From Candidatus Kuenenbacteria bacterium CG08_land_8_20_14_0_20_37_23 (GTDB lineage Bacteria > Patescibacteriota > Patescibacteriia > UBA2196 > GWA2-42-15), in contig PEXX01000024.1 of the NCBI GenBank assembly GCA_002778965.1, forward strand, positions 1 to 16,514: DNA of 16,514 nucleotides. Reading direction: 5' to 3'. The notes under the pieces were generated by a model. It was not told where the DNA came from and did no database searches. It was given only the letters and a program-made list of their open reading frames with translations. Below, piece by piece: positions 1-6,633 of the stretch; positions within the stretch are counted from its first letter, which is position 1, and every line of letters begins with the position of its first letter. Made by a program: the position numbers and the translations under genes.

Positions 1-735
1 AATATCTTTTTGCAATAAACTAGCAGGAGGTTCCAGCTCATTATATTTTTTTTCTAATTCTTTGATTTTCTTTGTTTTTTTCTCTAAATCTTTCTGCAGT
101 TCAGCCAGCTCATCGGCTTGTTCTTTGATTGGCAGTGTTTTTTTCTCTAAATCTTTCTGCAGTTCAGCCAGCTCATCGGCTTGTTCTTTGATTGGCAGAA
201 GTTTTTCGCTTGGTGATGTTTCCGGGCGGACTTCAGTGCCAGGGTTATTATCTGATTGTCCGGTAGAGGGTTCTTTAAGAACTGGATTAGTTTTCGATTT
301 ATCTGGCTCTTTTGCAATATTTTTAATTTCATCCGTGGTTTGTTTAGCATTATTACTAACTTTCTGATCTATTATCTCTACTACAATATTAGCTTCGTCT
401 GACAAAGGAATATCCTGATGACCTTCACTAGTGATAATATTAGCTTCGGCCGTAATTTGCTCCTGTGCAACGTCCGCGACTTCATTTACGCTGGGCTGCT
501 CTGATCGGTTAAATAACCTTCTTAATCTTTCAGGAATATTACGAAACTTATCAAATATTTTCTGTCCAAAATTTTTATCGGGTGTTATATCTGAATGTTC
601 TATTCCTTTAGCTTTTCTAAGATTAATCATTTTTTCCAAATCGCCAACGCTTGACCGTGAGCCAGAGTCAGACTTTTCCACATCGGACGTATGGCGGGCT
701 TGTCTCCTATTGATGTAACGTTCCAGATTGCTCAT
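1..735 (-). CDS. Polar coiled-coil protein of unknown function, C-terminus beyond window
   Basis: The frame is open for 245 codons from the ATG at 735-733 to the left edge, so the C-terminus is missing. I do not recognise the family. The first ~70 residues are basic and helical, beginning MSNLERYINRRQARH. About residues 75-175 are low-complexity, acidic and probably disordered. From about residue 178 there is a Lys/Glu/Leu-rich predicted coiled coil containing two identical 21-residue units (residues 180-221). No signal peptide or membrane segment is visible. The start codon overlaps the stop of the upstream gene (ATGA), which suggests translational coupling and supports this start. It is the third gene of a three-gene minus-strand group. 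A scaffold or cell-envelope-associated structural role is conceivable, but nothing in the sequence establishes it. The gene is real because it stays open across 735 bases and is tightly coupled to its neighbour. Confidence 0.8.
   Translation of the reverse strand, partial: MSNLERYINRRQARHTSDVEKSDSGSRSSVGDLEKMINLRKAKGIEHSDITPDKNFGQKIFDKFRNIPERLRRLFNRSEQPSVNEVADVAQEQITAEANIITSEGHQDIPLSDEANIVVEIIDQKVSNNAKQTTDEIKNIAKEPDKSKTNPVLKEPSTGQSDNNPGTEVRPETSPSEKLLPIKEQADELAELQKDLEKKTLPIKEQADELAELQKDLEKKTKKIKELEKKYNELEPPASLLQKDI
73..198 (-). repeat. Perfect 63-bp tandem duplication (2 copies) inside a coiled-coil gene
   Basis: Positions 73-135 and 136-198 are identical, with a period of exactly 63 bases. 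The unit keeps frame and encodes 21 residues starting LPIKEQADELAE, three heptads of a coiled coil. The following sequence (KKIKELEKKYNELE) looks like a more diverged related segment. Complete identity at synonymous sites points to a recent duplication or ongoing homogenisation. Confidence 0.95.
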
Positions 736-983
736 ATGCATATGTTTGAAATTATATTAGTTATCAAAAATAAAATAACCAGGCTATTGATTTTATTAAT
801 AACCTGTTTTATCTTTTTTTGTCTGGCACCTTCCCTATCCTGCTGAATAATATGTCTAATTTTCAGGCGTAATCGTTCCGCCTCTTGGTGAAAACGATCA
901 TAGACTTCCAGTATTCTGACGATTTTACTTTGATCAACTGTTAGCGGTTGTCCTTGAAGACTATTTTGATCATGTTTACTCAT
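732..983 (-). CDS. Small C-terminally anchored membrane protein, unknown function
   Basis: An 83-residue protein. Residues ~1-60 are polar and highly charged and probably form one long helix (VDQSKIVRILEVYDRFHQEA). Residues ~66-83 are a hydrophobic tail (LVILFLITNIISNICI), which would make it a tail-anchored or single-TM protein with its bulk in the cytoplasm. It sits 3 bases after the upstream gene, and its TGA stop overlaps the next ATG as ATGA, so it is the middle member of a tight operon. No Shine-Dalgarno is visible, so coupling to the upstream gene probably drives translation. I do not recognise the family. The coding call rests on operon geometry and plausible composition. Confidence 0.65.
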   Translation of the reverse strand: MSKHDQNSLQGQPLTVDQSKIVRILEVYDRFHQEAERLRLKIRHIIQQDREGARQKKIKQVINKINSLVILFLITNIISNICI

Positions 984-986
984 ATA

Positions 987-1319
987 TTAATTTTGGCTCA
1001 TATTTTTGGCGTCAATAAGATCCTCAAGGAATTGGATACGGAAATTTTTCAGAATCTCAACTACTTTTTCGTCCAGATTGGCGATTTTACTCTTAAAAAA
1101 TTGATAGAGTTGTTCGGGCGCCGGCTCTTTTTCAATCAGATCCAGGTATTCTTCCACATCCCCCTCTTTAAGCTCTTTCATCATCTCAATGCCCATTTTT
1201 TTAGAGACTAGAGCCGCCAGGTTACTTTTATATTCCACTTCTTTTTCCGGGGTCAGGTGCTTAAAACCGGCCTGCATTACCAGGTCGTCAACAAAGGTTT
1301 GGATAAGATCGTTTTGCAT
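987..1319 (-). CDS. Small acidic helical protein, DUF5663-like
   Basis: A 110-residue, all-helical, acidic protein without membrane segments. The order of features is an N-terminal short helix, a segment beginning with LTPEKEVEY, a central helix around MGIEMMKELKEGDVEEYLDL, and a C-terminal KSKIANLDEKVVEILKNF stretch. This layout resembles small proteins of the DUF5663 type that I associate with Candidate Phyla Radiation genomes; that match is from memory, not from a search. Function is unknown. It is the first gene of the minus-strand group and starts at the ATG at 1319-1317. Upstream is very AT-rich, with no clear Shine-Dalgarno and no convincing promoter hexamers. Acidic small proteins of this shape could bind a partner or nucleic acid, but no motif shows which. 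Confidence 0.7.
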   Translation of the reverse strand: MQNDLIQTFVDDLVMQAGFKHLTPEKEVEYKSNLAALVSKKMGIEMMKELKEGDVEEYLDLIEKEPAPEQLYQFFKSKIANLDEKVVEILKNFRIQFLEDLIDAKNMSQN

Positions 1320-1350
1320 ATTTTTCGAAAAATTAATTTTTAAGGGAAAA

Positions 1351-1530
1351 TTAAAAAAAATTTATGAAACACCGATAGCCGTTTGCTCCTAGCGGACATC
1401 CTTTATCAAACCAACCAACTGGTCATTGCTCGCGAGAATTTATTTTTTGTTTTTGGTACTTGCCGCTGGAGATTCCTTTCCAGTGTCGTCCATCTTGCCA
1501 TTCGCCTAAATAATGAATTCAGACTTTCAT
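1351..1530 (-). pseudogene. Possible decayed MORN-repeat protein fragment
   Basis: The 458-base gap between the divergent gene groups has one minus-strand frame that reads like protein. It gives IHYLGEWQDGRHWKG (from 1518 downward), then an in-frame TGA at 1425-1423, then VGWFDKGCPLGANGYRCF, ending at TAA 1353-1351. A second TGA lies upstream at 1521-1519. Both pieces fit the MORN pattern (Y-x-G-E-W-x-D-G with a following glycine; G-W-F-x-x-G-x-P-x-G). MORN units are short beta-hairpin repeats in membrane- or envelope-associated proteins. No intact start or full gene is present, so this is best read as a remnant. The match is short and could be chance. Confidence 0.35.
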
Positions 1531-1552
1531 AAATGGCAATAAAATTAATTAT

Positions 1553-1561
1553 TTATCCACA
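1553..1561 (+). other. Perfect DnaA-box 9-mer (isolated)
   Basis: TTATCCACA matches the DnaA-box consensus exactly. It lies in the AT-rich, gene-free stretch between divergently transcribed genes. No further good boxes, DnaA gene or clustered AT-rich repeats are visible nearby, so this single site does not establish an origin. It may be a chance match or a regulatory DnaA site. Confidence 0.3.
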
Positions 1562-1710
1562 CTTTAATTTTACACCATTTATCAAGGTTTTGAAAGAACT
1601 AGCGAGTTTCGTAATCAGCAGATATTATTATAGCATATTATTTCTAAAAGCAATAGCACTTATATGGGTCTGTCTAAAATAATCAATTATCAAAAATGTT
1701 TTAAAAATTA

Positions 1711-1727
1711 TATAATAAAGGTATAAT
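1711..1727 (+). promoter_or_regulatory. Candidate -10 region(s) upstream of the small membrane protein gene
   Basis: Two perfect TATAAT hexamers occur at 1711-1716 and 1722-1727, about 50-65 bases before the ATG at 1778. Neither has a good -35 hexamer at 16-18 bases; the closest for the second is TTTTAA at 1699-1704. In DNA this AT-rich, TATAAT is only weak evidence. The position upstream of the first plus-strand gene is the main support. Confidence 0.35.
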
Positions 1728-1777
1728 AATGGAACAAGAGAGCAATAATATTTATTTACCAATTAAATTGTAAAGAT

Positions 1778-2104
1778 ATGCCAATAAACCCGGATAAATT
1801 AAAAAATCAGCCCATTTTAGAACAGAGTAGCATACAAGCGATGCTTGAAGAGCAAAAAGAAATTTTAGACGAGATTTATAAGGAAACTAGAAAGACCCGC
1901 CATTATATTATGGTCGGCAAAATCATCAGTTTTATTTATCTTTTGCTGATTATCGTCCCAATTATTTTTGCAATTATTTATCTGCCATCGTTGATTAAGA
2001 ACGCCATTGCTCCATATCAGGATCTTTTAAATAACGGGCAAGGCGCTAAGGGTAATTTTGACATGAACTCAATCAATGACATTTTGAAACAGCTTGGCAA
2101 ATAG
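1778..2104 (+). CDS. Small single-pass membrane protein, unknown function
   Basis: A 108-residue protein. Residues ~1-44 are polar and helical with an acidic stretch (MLEEQKEILDEIYKETRKT). Residues ~46-72 form one strong transmembrane helix (KIISFIYLLLIIVPIIFAII). The C-terminal ~35 residues are polar and end in a short amphipathic helix (SINDILKQLGK). There is no cleavable-signal pattern at the N-terminus, so the protein is probably a bitopic membrane protein with its N-terminal helix in the cytoplasm. The family is not recognised. It is the first plus-strand gene after the divergent gap and lies 56 bases before prfB. No Shine-Dalgarno precedes the ATG. A coding role is likely because the frame holds a clear soluble-TM-soluble design. 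Confidence 0.7.
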   Translation: MPINPDKLKNQPILEQSSIQAMLEEQKEILDEIYKETRKTRHYIMVGKIISFIYLLLIIVPIIFAIIYLPSLIKNAIAPYQDLLNNGQGAKGNFDMNSINDILKQLGK

Positions 2105-2160
2105 AAAGCGTATCAGCATTTCAATGGGTCTGTATTTTATATTTTTTAAATTAGATATTT

Positions 2161-3264
2161 ATGCATGAACTAATAGAGAAAGCGAGAGGGTTATTAAAAA
2201 AAATTAAAGAGGCTCGCTCTGTCTTTGATCTTGACACGAAAAAAAATAAAGTCTTGGCGCTTGAAACTGAAATGAGCCTGCCTGATTTTTGGCATAATCG
2301 CAGGAAGTCTATGATGGTTTCTAAAGAAGTTTCTGTTTTAAAAGATGAGATTTGCAGTTGGGATAATTTGAAGAAAGAAATTGATGAGATATTATCAATT
2401 GCCGAAGAAGCTGAAAGAGAAAACGACAGTTCATTGGGGCAGGAATTGGCGCAGAAGTTCGTTGAGCTTGAAAATGATTTTAAGAAAATTGAATTTAGTC
2501 TGCTTATGGCTGGCAAATATGACAGCTATAATATTATTATGTCTATTTACGCTGGCGCTGGAGGTACTGACGCCCAAGATTGGGCGGCAATGCTTTTGCG
2601 CATGTATTTGAGATATGCCGAAAATAAAAAATTCAAAGTCAAAATTCTGGATCAATCTCCAGGCTCCGAGGCCGGCATTAAATCTGTTCTATTGGAAATA
2701 CTGGGCAAATATGCTTATGGCTACCTGAAATCCGAAGCAGGCGTGCACCGCCTAGTGCGCATTTCACCGTTTGACGCCGAAAAAATGCGTCATACTTCAT
2801 TTGCCATGGTTGAAGTTTTGCCGGAACTGGAAGAAGTCGGCGAGATAGACATTAAAGACGATGATTTGCGCATTGACGTTTTTCGCGCTTCGGGTCATGG
2901 CGGCCAGAGTGTTAATACTACTGATTCAGCGGTCAGAATAAGGCATATGCCGACAGGCATTACCGTGAATTGCCAAAATGAAAGATCCCAGCATCAGAAC
3001 AAGGAGACGGCTTTAAAAATTTTAAAGTCTAAATTGTATCAGTATTATCTCACCGAGCTTGAAGAGGAGAAGCAAAAACTGCGCGGCGAGTTTACCGAAG
3101 CCGCTTGGGGCAATCAGGCAAGATCTTATGTTTTGCATCCATATAAACTGGTTAAAGATCATTTGACTAATTTTGAAACGCAAGAAGTTGATAATGTGCT
3201 TGATGGCGGATTGGATAGTTTTATAGAGATGCGTTTGAAACAAGAAGTAAATAAAAATTTTTAA
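2161..3264 (+). CDS. prfB: Peptide chain release factor 2
   Basis: RF2 recognises UGA and UAA in the ribosomal A site and triggers hydrolysis of peptidyl-tRNA. The 367-residue protein has the family's layout: an N-terminal helical domain (~1-115), the codon-recognition domain with the RF2-specific SPF tripeptide (residues 202-204, in VRISPFD), and the catalytic GGQ loop (247-249, in RASGHGGQSVN). Length is normal for RF2. RF1 is excluded because it would carry a PxT-type tripeptide instead of SPF. The gene is one continuous frame: the usual programmed +1 frameshift near codon 25 is absent, although the heptamer CTTTGAT remains at the equivalent place (2223-2229), now read in frame as part of V-F-D. 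The presence of RF2 argues that UGA is a normal stop codon here. No Shine-Dalgarno lies upstream of the ATG at 2161. Confidence 0.96.
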   Translation: MHELIEKARGLLKKIKEARSVFDLDTKKNKVLALETEMSLPDFWHNRRKSMMVSKEVSVLKDEICSWDNLKKEIDEILSIAEEAERENDSSLGQELAQKFVELENDFKKIEFSLLMAGKYDSYNIIMSIYAGAGGTDAQDWAAMLLRMYLRYAENKKFKVKILDQSPGSEAGIKSVLLEILGKYAYGYLKSEAGVHRLVRISPFDAEKMRHTSFAMVEVLPELEEVGEIDIKDDDLRIDVFRASGHGGQSVNTTDSAVRIRHMPTGITVNCQNERSQHQNKETALKILKSKLYQYYLTELEEEKQKLRGEFTEAAWGNQARSYVLHPYKLVKDHLTNFETQEVDNVLDGGLDSFIEMRLKQEVNKNF

Positions 3265-3315
3265 AGCTCAAATTGCAAATAAAATAGACGATATGAAGTC
3301 ATATCTTAGCGCTTT

Positions 3316-4824
3316 ATGATGAGAAAGTCCCAAATTTTCTGTATTGTCTGTTTATTTTTTATTTTAGGTGTGTTGTCTGGCAATTTTTTGAAGGTTGACG
3401 ATTTTTATTTATTTATTTTTATTTTATTTGGATTGATTGTCAGTATTATTTTTCGTAAAAACAAAAAAATATTTACAGTTGGTCTTGCGGCCATTTTTTT
3501 ATTATTGGGATTTTGGCGGTTGCAAGTCGCAATTATAAAAATTGATGAAAGCAAGGCGGCGTATCATAATGGAGAAGTATTAGAATTTGTCGGCCAAGTT
3601 ATAGATGAACCAGATACAAGGGTTGATAAGACCAAATTTATAATCGGTCATATATTAGCTGGAAATGCTTCTTTAAAAGGAAAAATTCTTGTGAACCTGC
3701 CGAATTTTCCTGAATATCATTATGCCGATTATCTTAAAATTGTTTGTGAATTGCAAACACCGGAGGAAATTGAAGATTTTGATTATGGCGCTTATTTGGC
3801 CGTGCAAGGAATTTATTCAGTCTGTTACCAACCTGAATCTGTGGGGGCATATGACAATACGTCCTCGCATAACAATACAGCCAAACTGTTGACAGCATAT
3901 AAAAAATTCCGCAAACAAATTATCAATTTTAAATTGCAAACAAAACAAATAGTTGATAAGTCATTGCGCTATCCTCATTCAGAAATACTGTCTGCTATGA
4001 TTTTGGGCCTAAGGCGCAATATTCCGCAAAATGTTTTAGACAATTTTTCGCAAGCCGGTATTTCCCATATTATCGCGATTTCAGGCTTGCATATTACCAT
4101 TATCTCCGGACTTTTAATGAATTTTTTTCTCGTTCTTGGTCTCAAGCGCTGCCAGGCTTTTTGGTTGGCAACGCTAGGACTGGTTTTGTTTATAATGATG
4201 ATCGGTTTTGGAGCTTCAAGCATGCGCGCCGCGATTATGGGTTTTTTGGTGGCTTATGGATTAAAAGAAGGACGGATGTCGCGCTCATTAAATTCCTTGC
4301 TTGCGGCAGCGTGCGTATTGCTGGCGATTAATCCTAAGCTATTACTTTTTGACATAAGTTTCCAGCTGTCATTCCTGGCAGTTGCAGGTATAATATATTT
4401 GGGAGAACCAATTGGAAATTTTTTGATTAAAATAAAGATTCCCGATTTTTTACAGATAAAATCTTCGCTGATGATGACTCTCTCTGCGCAGATTGCGGTT
4501 TTGCCGCTGATCGTTTATTATTTCGGCAATTTGTCGATGATCGCGCCATTGGCTAATATTTTAGTTTTGCCTATCTTGCCGTTTATTATGATTGCCGGAT
4601 TTATGCTGATTTTTTTTGGATTTATTTTTTTGCCATTTGCTCAAATATGTGGCTATGTCATGAATTTTGGCATCGGATGGATTTTATTTGTGGCTGACAA
4701 AGCGTCTTCCATGGCCGGCTCCTGTTGGCAAGTTGGGAAAATTGATTTTTTTTGGATTTTTATTATTTATATTTTTTTAGGCTGGTGGATTTGGCTATTG
4801 AATAAAAATACGCAACGCATTTAA
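3316..4824 (+). CDS. comEC: ComEC/Rec2-family DNA uptake channel, membrane part only
   Basis: ComEC forms the inner-membrane channel that passes single-stranded DNA into the cytoplasm during natural transformation. The 502-residue protein has N-terminal transmembrane helices (~7-70), a soluble OB-like/DUF4131 segment (~85-175), and then the Competence domain with many TM helices. That domain includes the hallmark ISGLH motif (residues 255-259, in HIIAISGLHITII) and the following GASSMRAAIMG stretch (~295-310). It ends after the last TM helix without the C-terminal metallo-beta-lactamase domain found in long ComEC proteins. That domain is encoded by the next gene, 9 bases downstream. Start at 3316 is followed immediately by a second ATG (3319), so the exact start is uncertain by one codon. 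No Shine-Dalgarno is seen. The two genes probably act together. Confidence 0.9.
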   Translation: MMRKSQIFCIVCLFFILGVLSGNFLKVDDFYLFIFILFGLIVSIIFRKNKKIFTVGLAAIFLLLGFWRLQVAIIKIDESKAAYHNGEVLEFVGQVIDEPDTRVDKTKFIIGHILAGNASLKGKILVNLPNFPEYHYADYLKIVCELQTPEEIEDFDYGAYLAVQGIYSVCYQPESVGAYDNTSSHNNTAKLLTAYKKFRKQIINFKLQTKQIVDKSLRYPHSEILSAMILGLRRNIPQNVLDNFSQAGISHIIAISGLHITIISGLLMNFFLVLGLKRCQAFWLATLGLVLFIMMIGFGASSMRAAIMGFLVAYGLKEGRMSRSLNSLLAAACVLLAINPKLLLFDISFQLSFLAVAGIIYLGEPIGNFLIKIKIPDFLQIKSSLMMTLSAQIAVLPLIVYYFGNLSMIAPLANILVLPILPFIMIAGFMLIFFGFIFLPFAQICGYVMNFGIGWILFVADKASSMAGSCWQVGKIDFFWIFIIYIFLGWWIWLLNKNTQRI

Positions 4825-4833
4825 TTTATTGCC

Positions 4834-5844
4834 ATGCGAAAAATTAGTAAAAAATTGTCAATAGTTGGTTTAGTCGCGGTATTTATCATCGTTATGATAA
4901 TATTATTTATTCGGCTTGATTTGGATTTGACCTCTTTGACTTTGAAAAAAGTATTGCCAGAAGGACGGATTTATGGTGTGAGCCGGGAGCAGGCAGTAAA
5001 AGCCAATAACCTTGAAGTTATTTTTTTTGATGTTGGCCAGGGCGACGCCATTTTGATTAATACTCCGGAAAACAAACAGATTCTTATTGATGGCGGTCCG
5101 GACAATATGATTTTGGATAAACTGGCGGAGTATCTAGCCTGGAACGACAAAAGCATTGACGTTGTAGTTTTGACTCATCCGCACGCTGATCACGTGACCG
5201 GGCTTGTGCAAGTGCTTGAGCGTTTTAATATAGACGAGGTCTGGATTACAGGCGTTGTTTACGCGTCAAGCGCTTATCTTGAATTTTTAAATTTGATTAA
5301 AGAAAAGAATATTCCGGCTAAAATAATATTTGCTTGCGGACAAGGCAAACAGAAGGTAGCAATAATTTCTGAAGAACAAAAAGAAAAGATCGAATGCGAG
5401 GATGAAATTAATTTTGAGAATAACATCAAAATAACTTTTTTGTGGCCGCTGGAAAATCTATCTGGCAAGAACAGCGATAATTTGAACAACAGTTCTATTG
5501 TTTTCCGTTTGGATTACAATGACAGTTCTCTTCTTTTTACCGGAGATATTGAAGAAGAAGCGGAAAATGGAATTATTGGGACAGCGAACGTTCTGACCGG
5601 TTATTTGCAGGCGGATATTCTGAAAGTTCCACATCATGGATCCTCTTCCTCGTCTCATCAGGCGTTACTGGATTTAATCAGCCCAAAATACGCGGTCATT
5701 TCAGTTGGGCAGGATAATCCTTTCGGCCACCCATCTTTGCGGACGCTACGCCGTTTAGAAAGAATGAATATTAATATTTTGAGAACAGACAAACACGGGG
5801 ATATTGTTTTTGAAAGCAACGGAGTTGATTTGTTGAAAAGATAA
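4834..5844 (+). CDS. Membrane-anchored ComEC-type metallo-beta-lactamase-fold hydrolase
   Basis: A 336-residue protein equivalent to the C-terminal domain of long ComEC proteins, thought to be the nuclease that degrades one strand of incoming DNA. One TM helix lies at residues ~9-27, so the domain is anchored and, by analogy with ComEC, faces outward. The metallo-beta-lactamase motifs are present: FFDVGQGDAILI (~64-75), LIDGGPD, the metal-binding THPHADH (residues 114-120), the FTGDIEEEAE aspartate, and KVPHHGSSSSS with a downstream SVGQDNPFGHPS. A double-glycine start of the active site and all expected metal ligands appear intact. It follows the membrane part of ComEC by 9 bases and is presumably co-transcribed and co-functional. 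A stand-alone role as an extracytoplasmic hydrolase cannot be excluded. Confidence 0.9.
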   Translation: MRKISKKLSIVGLVAVFIIVMIILFIRLDLDLTSLTLKKVLPEGRIYGVSREQAVKANNLEVIFFDVGQGDAILINTPENKQILIDGGPDNMILDKLAEYLAWNDKSIDVVVLTHPHADHVTGLVQVLERFNIDEVWITGVVYASSAYLEFLNLIKEKNIPAKIIFACGQGKQKVAIISEEQKEKIECEDEINFENNIKITFLWPLENLSGKNSDNLNNSSIVFRLDYNDSSLLFTGDIEEEAENGIIGTANVLTGYLQADILKVPHHGSSSSSHQALLDLISPKYAVISVGQDNPFGHPSLRTLRRLERMNINILRTDKHGDIVFESNGVDLLKR

Positions 5845-5874
5845 CAAGTTGTTTTCAGCAACCCGAGGATTTGT

Positions 5875-5903
5875 TTGACATTTATATTATGATATGGTAT
5901 TTT
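5875..5903 (+). promoter_or_regulatory. Sigma70-type promoter for ndk
   Basis: A perfect -35 TTGACA (5875-5880) is followed after exactly 17 bases by a -10 TATTTT (5898-5903), with an extended -10 TG at 5895-5896. Transcription would start near 5910, about 28 bases before the ndk ATG at 5938. This is the best promoter match in the window and separates ndk from the comEC pair. Confidence 0.65.
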
Positions 5904-5937
5904 GATATTAATATTACCAATTTAATTTAAATTTTTT

Positions 5938-6528
5938 ATGCTTTCGCCTAAAGAAGAAAAAACAGTACTTTTAATCAAGCCAGATGGCGTTAAACGCGGT
6001 ATTGTCGGCGACATTATAAGCCGCATTGAACAGCGAGGTCTAAAGCTTATTGCTTTAAAAATGCTGAATGCCAGCAAGGGGAAAGCCAGAAGCCACTATC
6101 CGGGAACTGATACTTGGCTGATTGGCATGGGCAACAAGACTTTGGAAAATTATGAAAAATACGGCAAGGATCCGATTAAAGAATTGGGCAGTGATGACCC
6201 AAAGAAAATCGGCGACAAAATTTACGATTGGAATGTTGAGTATTTGACATCCGGTCCAATGGTGGCTGTGCTGATTAAGGGATTGCACGCGATTGATATG
6301 GTGCGCAAGATTGTCGGCCATACTTTGCCGTCAAAGGCGGATATGGGCACTGTCAGGGGCGATTATTCGGTTGACTCGCCGACATTGGCCAACGGACAAA
6401 AACGCGCTATCAGGAATATTGTGCATGCCTCGGGCGATTTAGGCGAGGCGACTCATGAGATCAAGCATTGGTTTAAAGAAGATGATATATGCGATTATAA
6501 GAGAAGCGACGAGGATATTATGTTTTAG
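5938..6528 (+). CDS. ndk: Nucleoside-diphosphate kinase with enlarged Kpn-region loop
   Basis: Ndk transfers the gamma-phosphate of ATP to other nucleoside diphosphates through a phospho-histidine. At 196 residues it is ~45-60 longer than the common bacterial enzyme. Visible motifs are the N-terminal EKTVLLIKPDGVKRG, the SGPMVAVLIKG strand (~105-115), the GxxRGDY-type segment (TVRGDYSVDS) and the active-site NIVHASGD with catalytic H163. The extra length is mainly an insertion between H53 (in ARSHYPGTD) and S105, spanning GNKTLENYEKYGKDPIKELG. In standard enzymes this span is only ~17 residues. Catalytic residues are intact, so activity is expected. The gene has its own promoter (5875-5903) and a probable terminator after it, suggesting a single-gene transcript. 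No Shine-Dalgarno is present. Confidence 0.95.
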   Translation: MLSPKEEKTVLLIKPDGVKRGIVGDIISRIEQRGLKLIALKMLNASKGKARSHYPGTDTWLIGMGNKTLENYEKYGKDPIKELGSDDPKKIGDKIYDWNVEYLTSGPMVAVLIKGLHAIDMVRKIVGHTLPSKADMGTVRGDYSVDSPTLANGQKRAIRNIVHASGDLGEATHEIKHWFKEDDICDYKRSDEDIMF

Positions 6529-6562
6529 TCAATCTGGTTTTGAGTTATAATTGTAATATTGT

Positions 6563-6598
6563 AAAAGATCTGTAAAATTTATAAACAGAGCTTTTTTT
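6563..6598 (+). terminator. Probable intrinsic terminator after ndk
   Basis: Arms AGATCTGT (6566-6573) and ACAGAGCT (6585-6592) pair in 7 of 8 positions around an 11-base loop, followed by seven T's (6592-6598). The stem can extend through A-T pairs. It lies 35 bases after the ndk stop and before the hydrogenase promoter. The stem is GC-poor with one mismatch, so strength is uncertain. Confidence 0.5.
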
Positions 6599-6616
6599 AA
6601 TTTATTTTTAAATTTA

Positions 6617-6625
6617 TGCTATGAT
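6617..6625 (+). promoter_or_regulatory. Extended -10 promoter element of the hydrogenase cluster
   Basis: TGC-TATGAT (6617-6625) is an extended -10 element. Transcription would start about 6-8 bases downstream, practically at the ATG at 6634, implying a leaderless mRNA. No good -35 hexamer is seen (closest TTAATT at 6597-6602), which is tolerated when the TG extension is present. Confidence 0.4.
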
Positions 6626-6633
6626 AAATCCGC

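Noticed and set aside
62..367. Plus-strand 101-codon frame with internal repeats at the left edge
   Set aside because: It is the complement of the duplicated coiled-coil segment; the minus-strand frame is open for 245 codons and coupled to its neighbour.
1351..1530. TGA read as glycine to give one continuous small protein through the MORN-like frame
   Set aside because: RF2 (prfB) is present, enolase ends in TGA, and the ATGA overlap at 732-735 uses TGA as stop. Long genes contain no internal TGA, so TGA is a normal stop codon here.
1664..2133. Direct repeat ATGGGTCTGT at 1664-1673 and 2124-2133, upstream of two genes
   Set aside because: Only ten bases, at different distances from the start codons and without flanking similarity; chance is the simplest explanation.
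2151..2516. 121-codon minus-strand frame opposite the prfB start
   Set aside because: Ser/Phe-rich shadow of the Lys/Glu-rich N-terminal domain of RF2.
3290..3305. Hairpin GATATG-AAGT-CATATC between prfB and comEC
   Set aside because: Short AT-rich stem without a following T-tract, so it is not convincing as a terminator or regulatory element.
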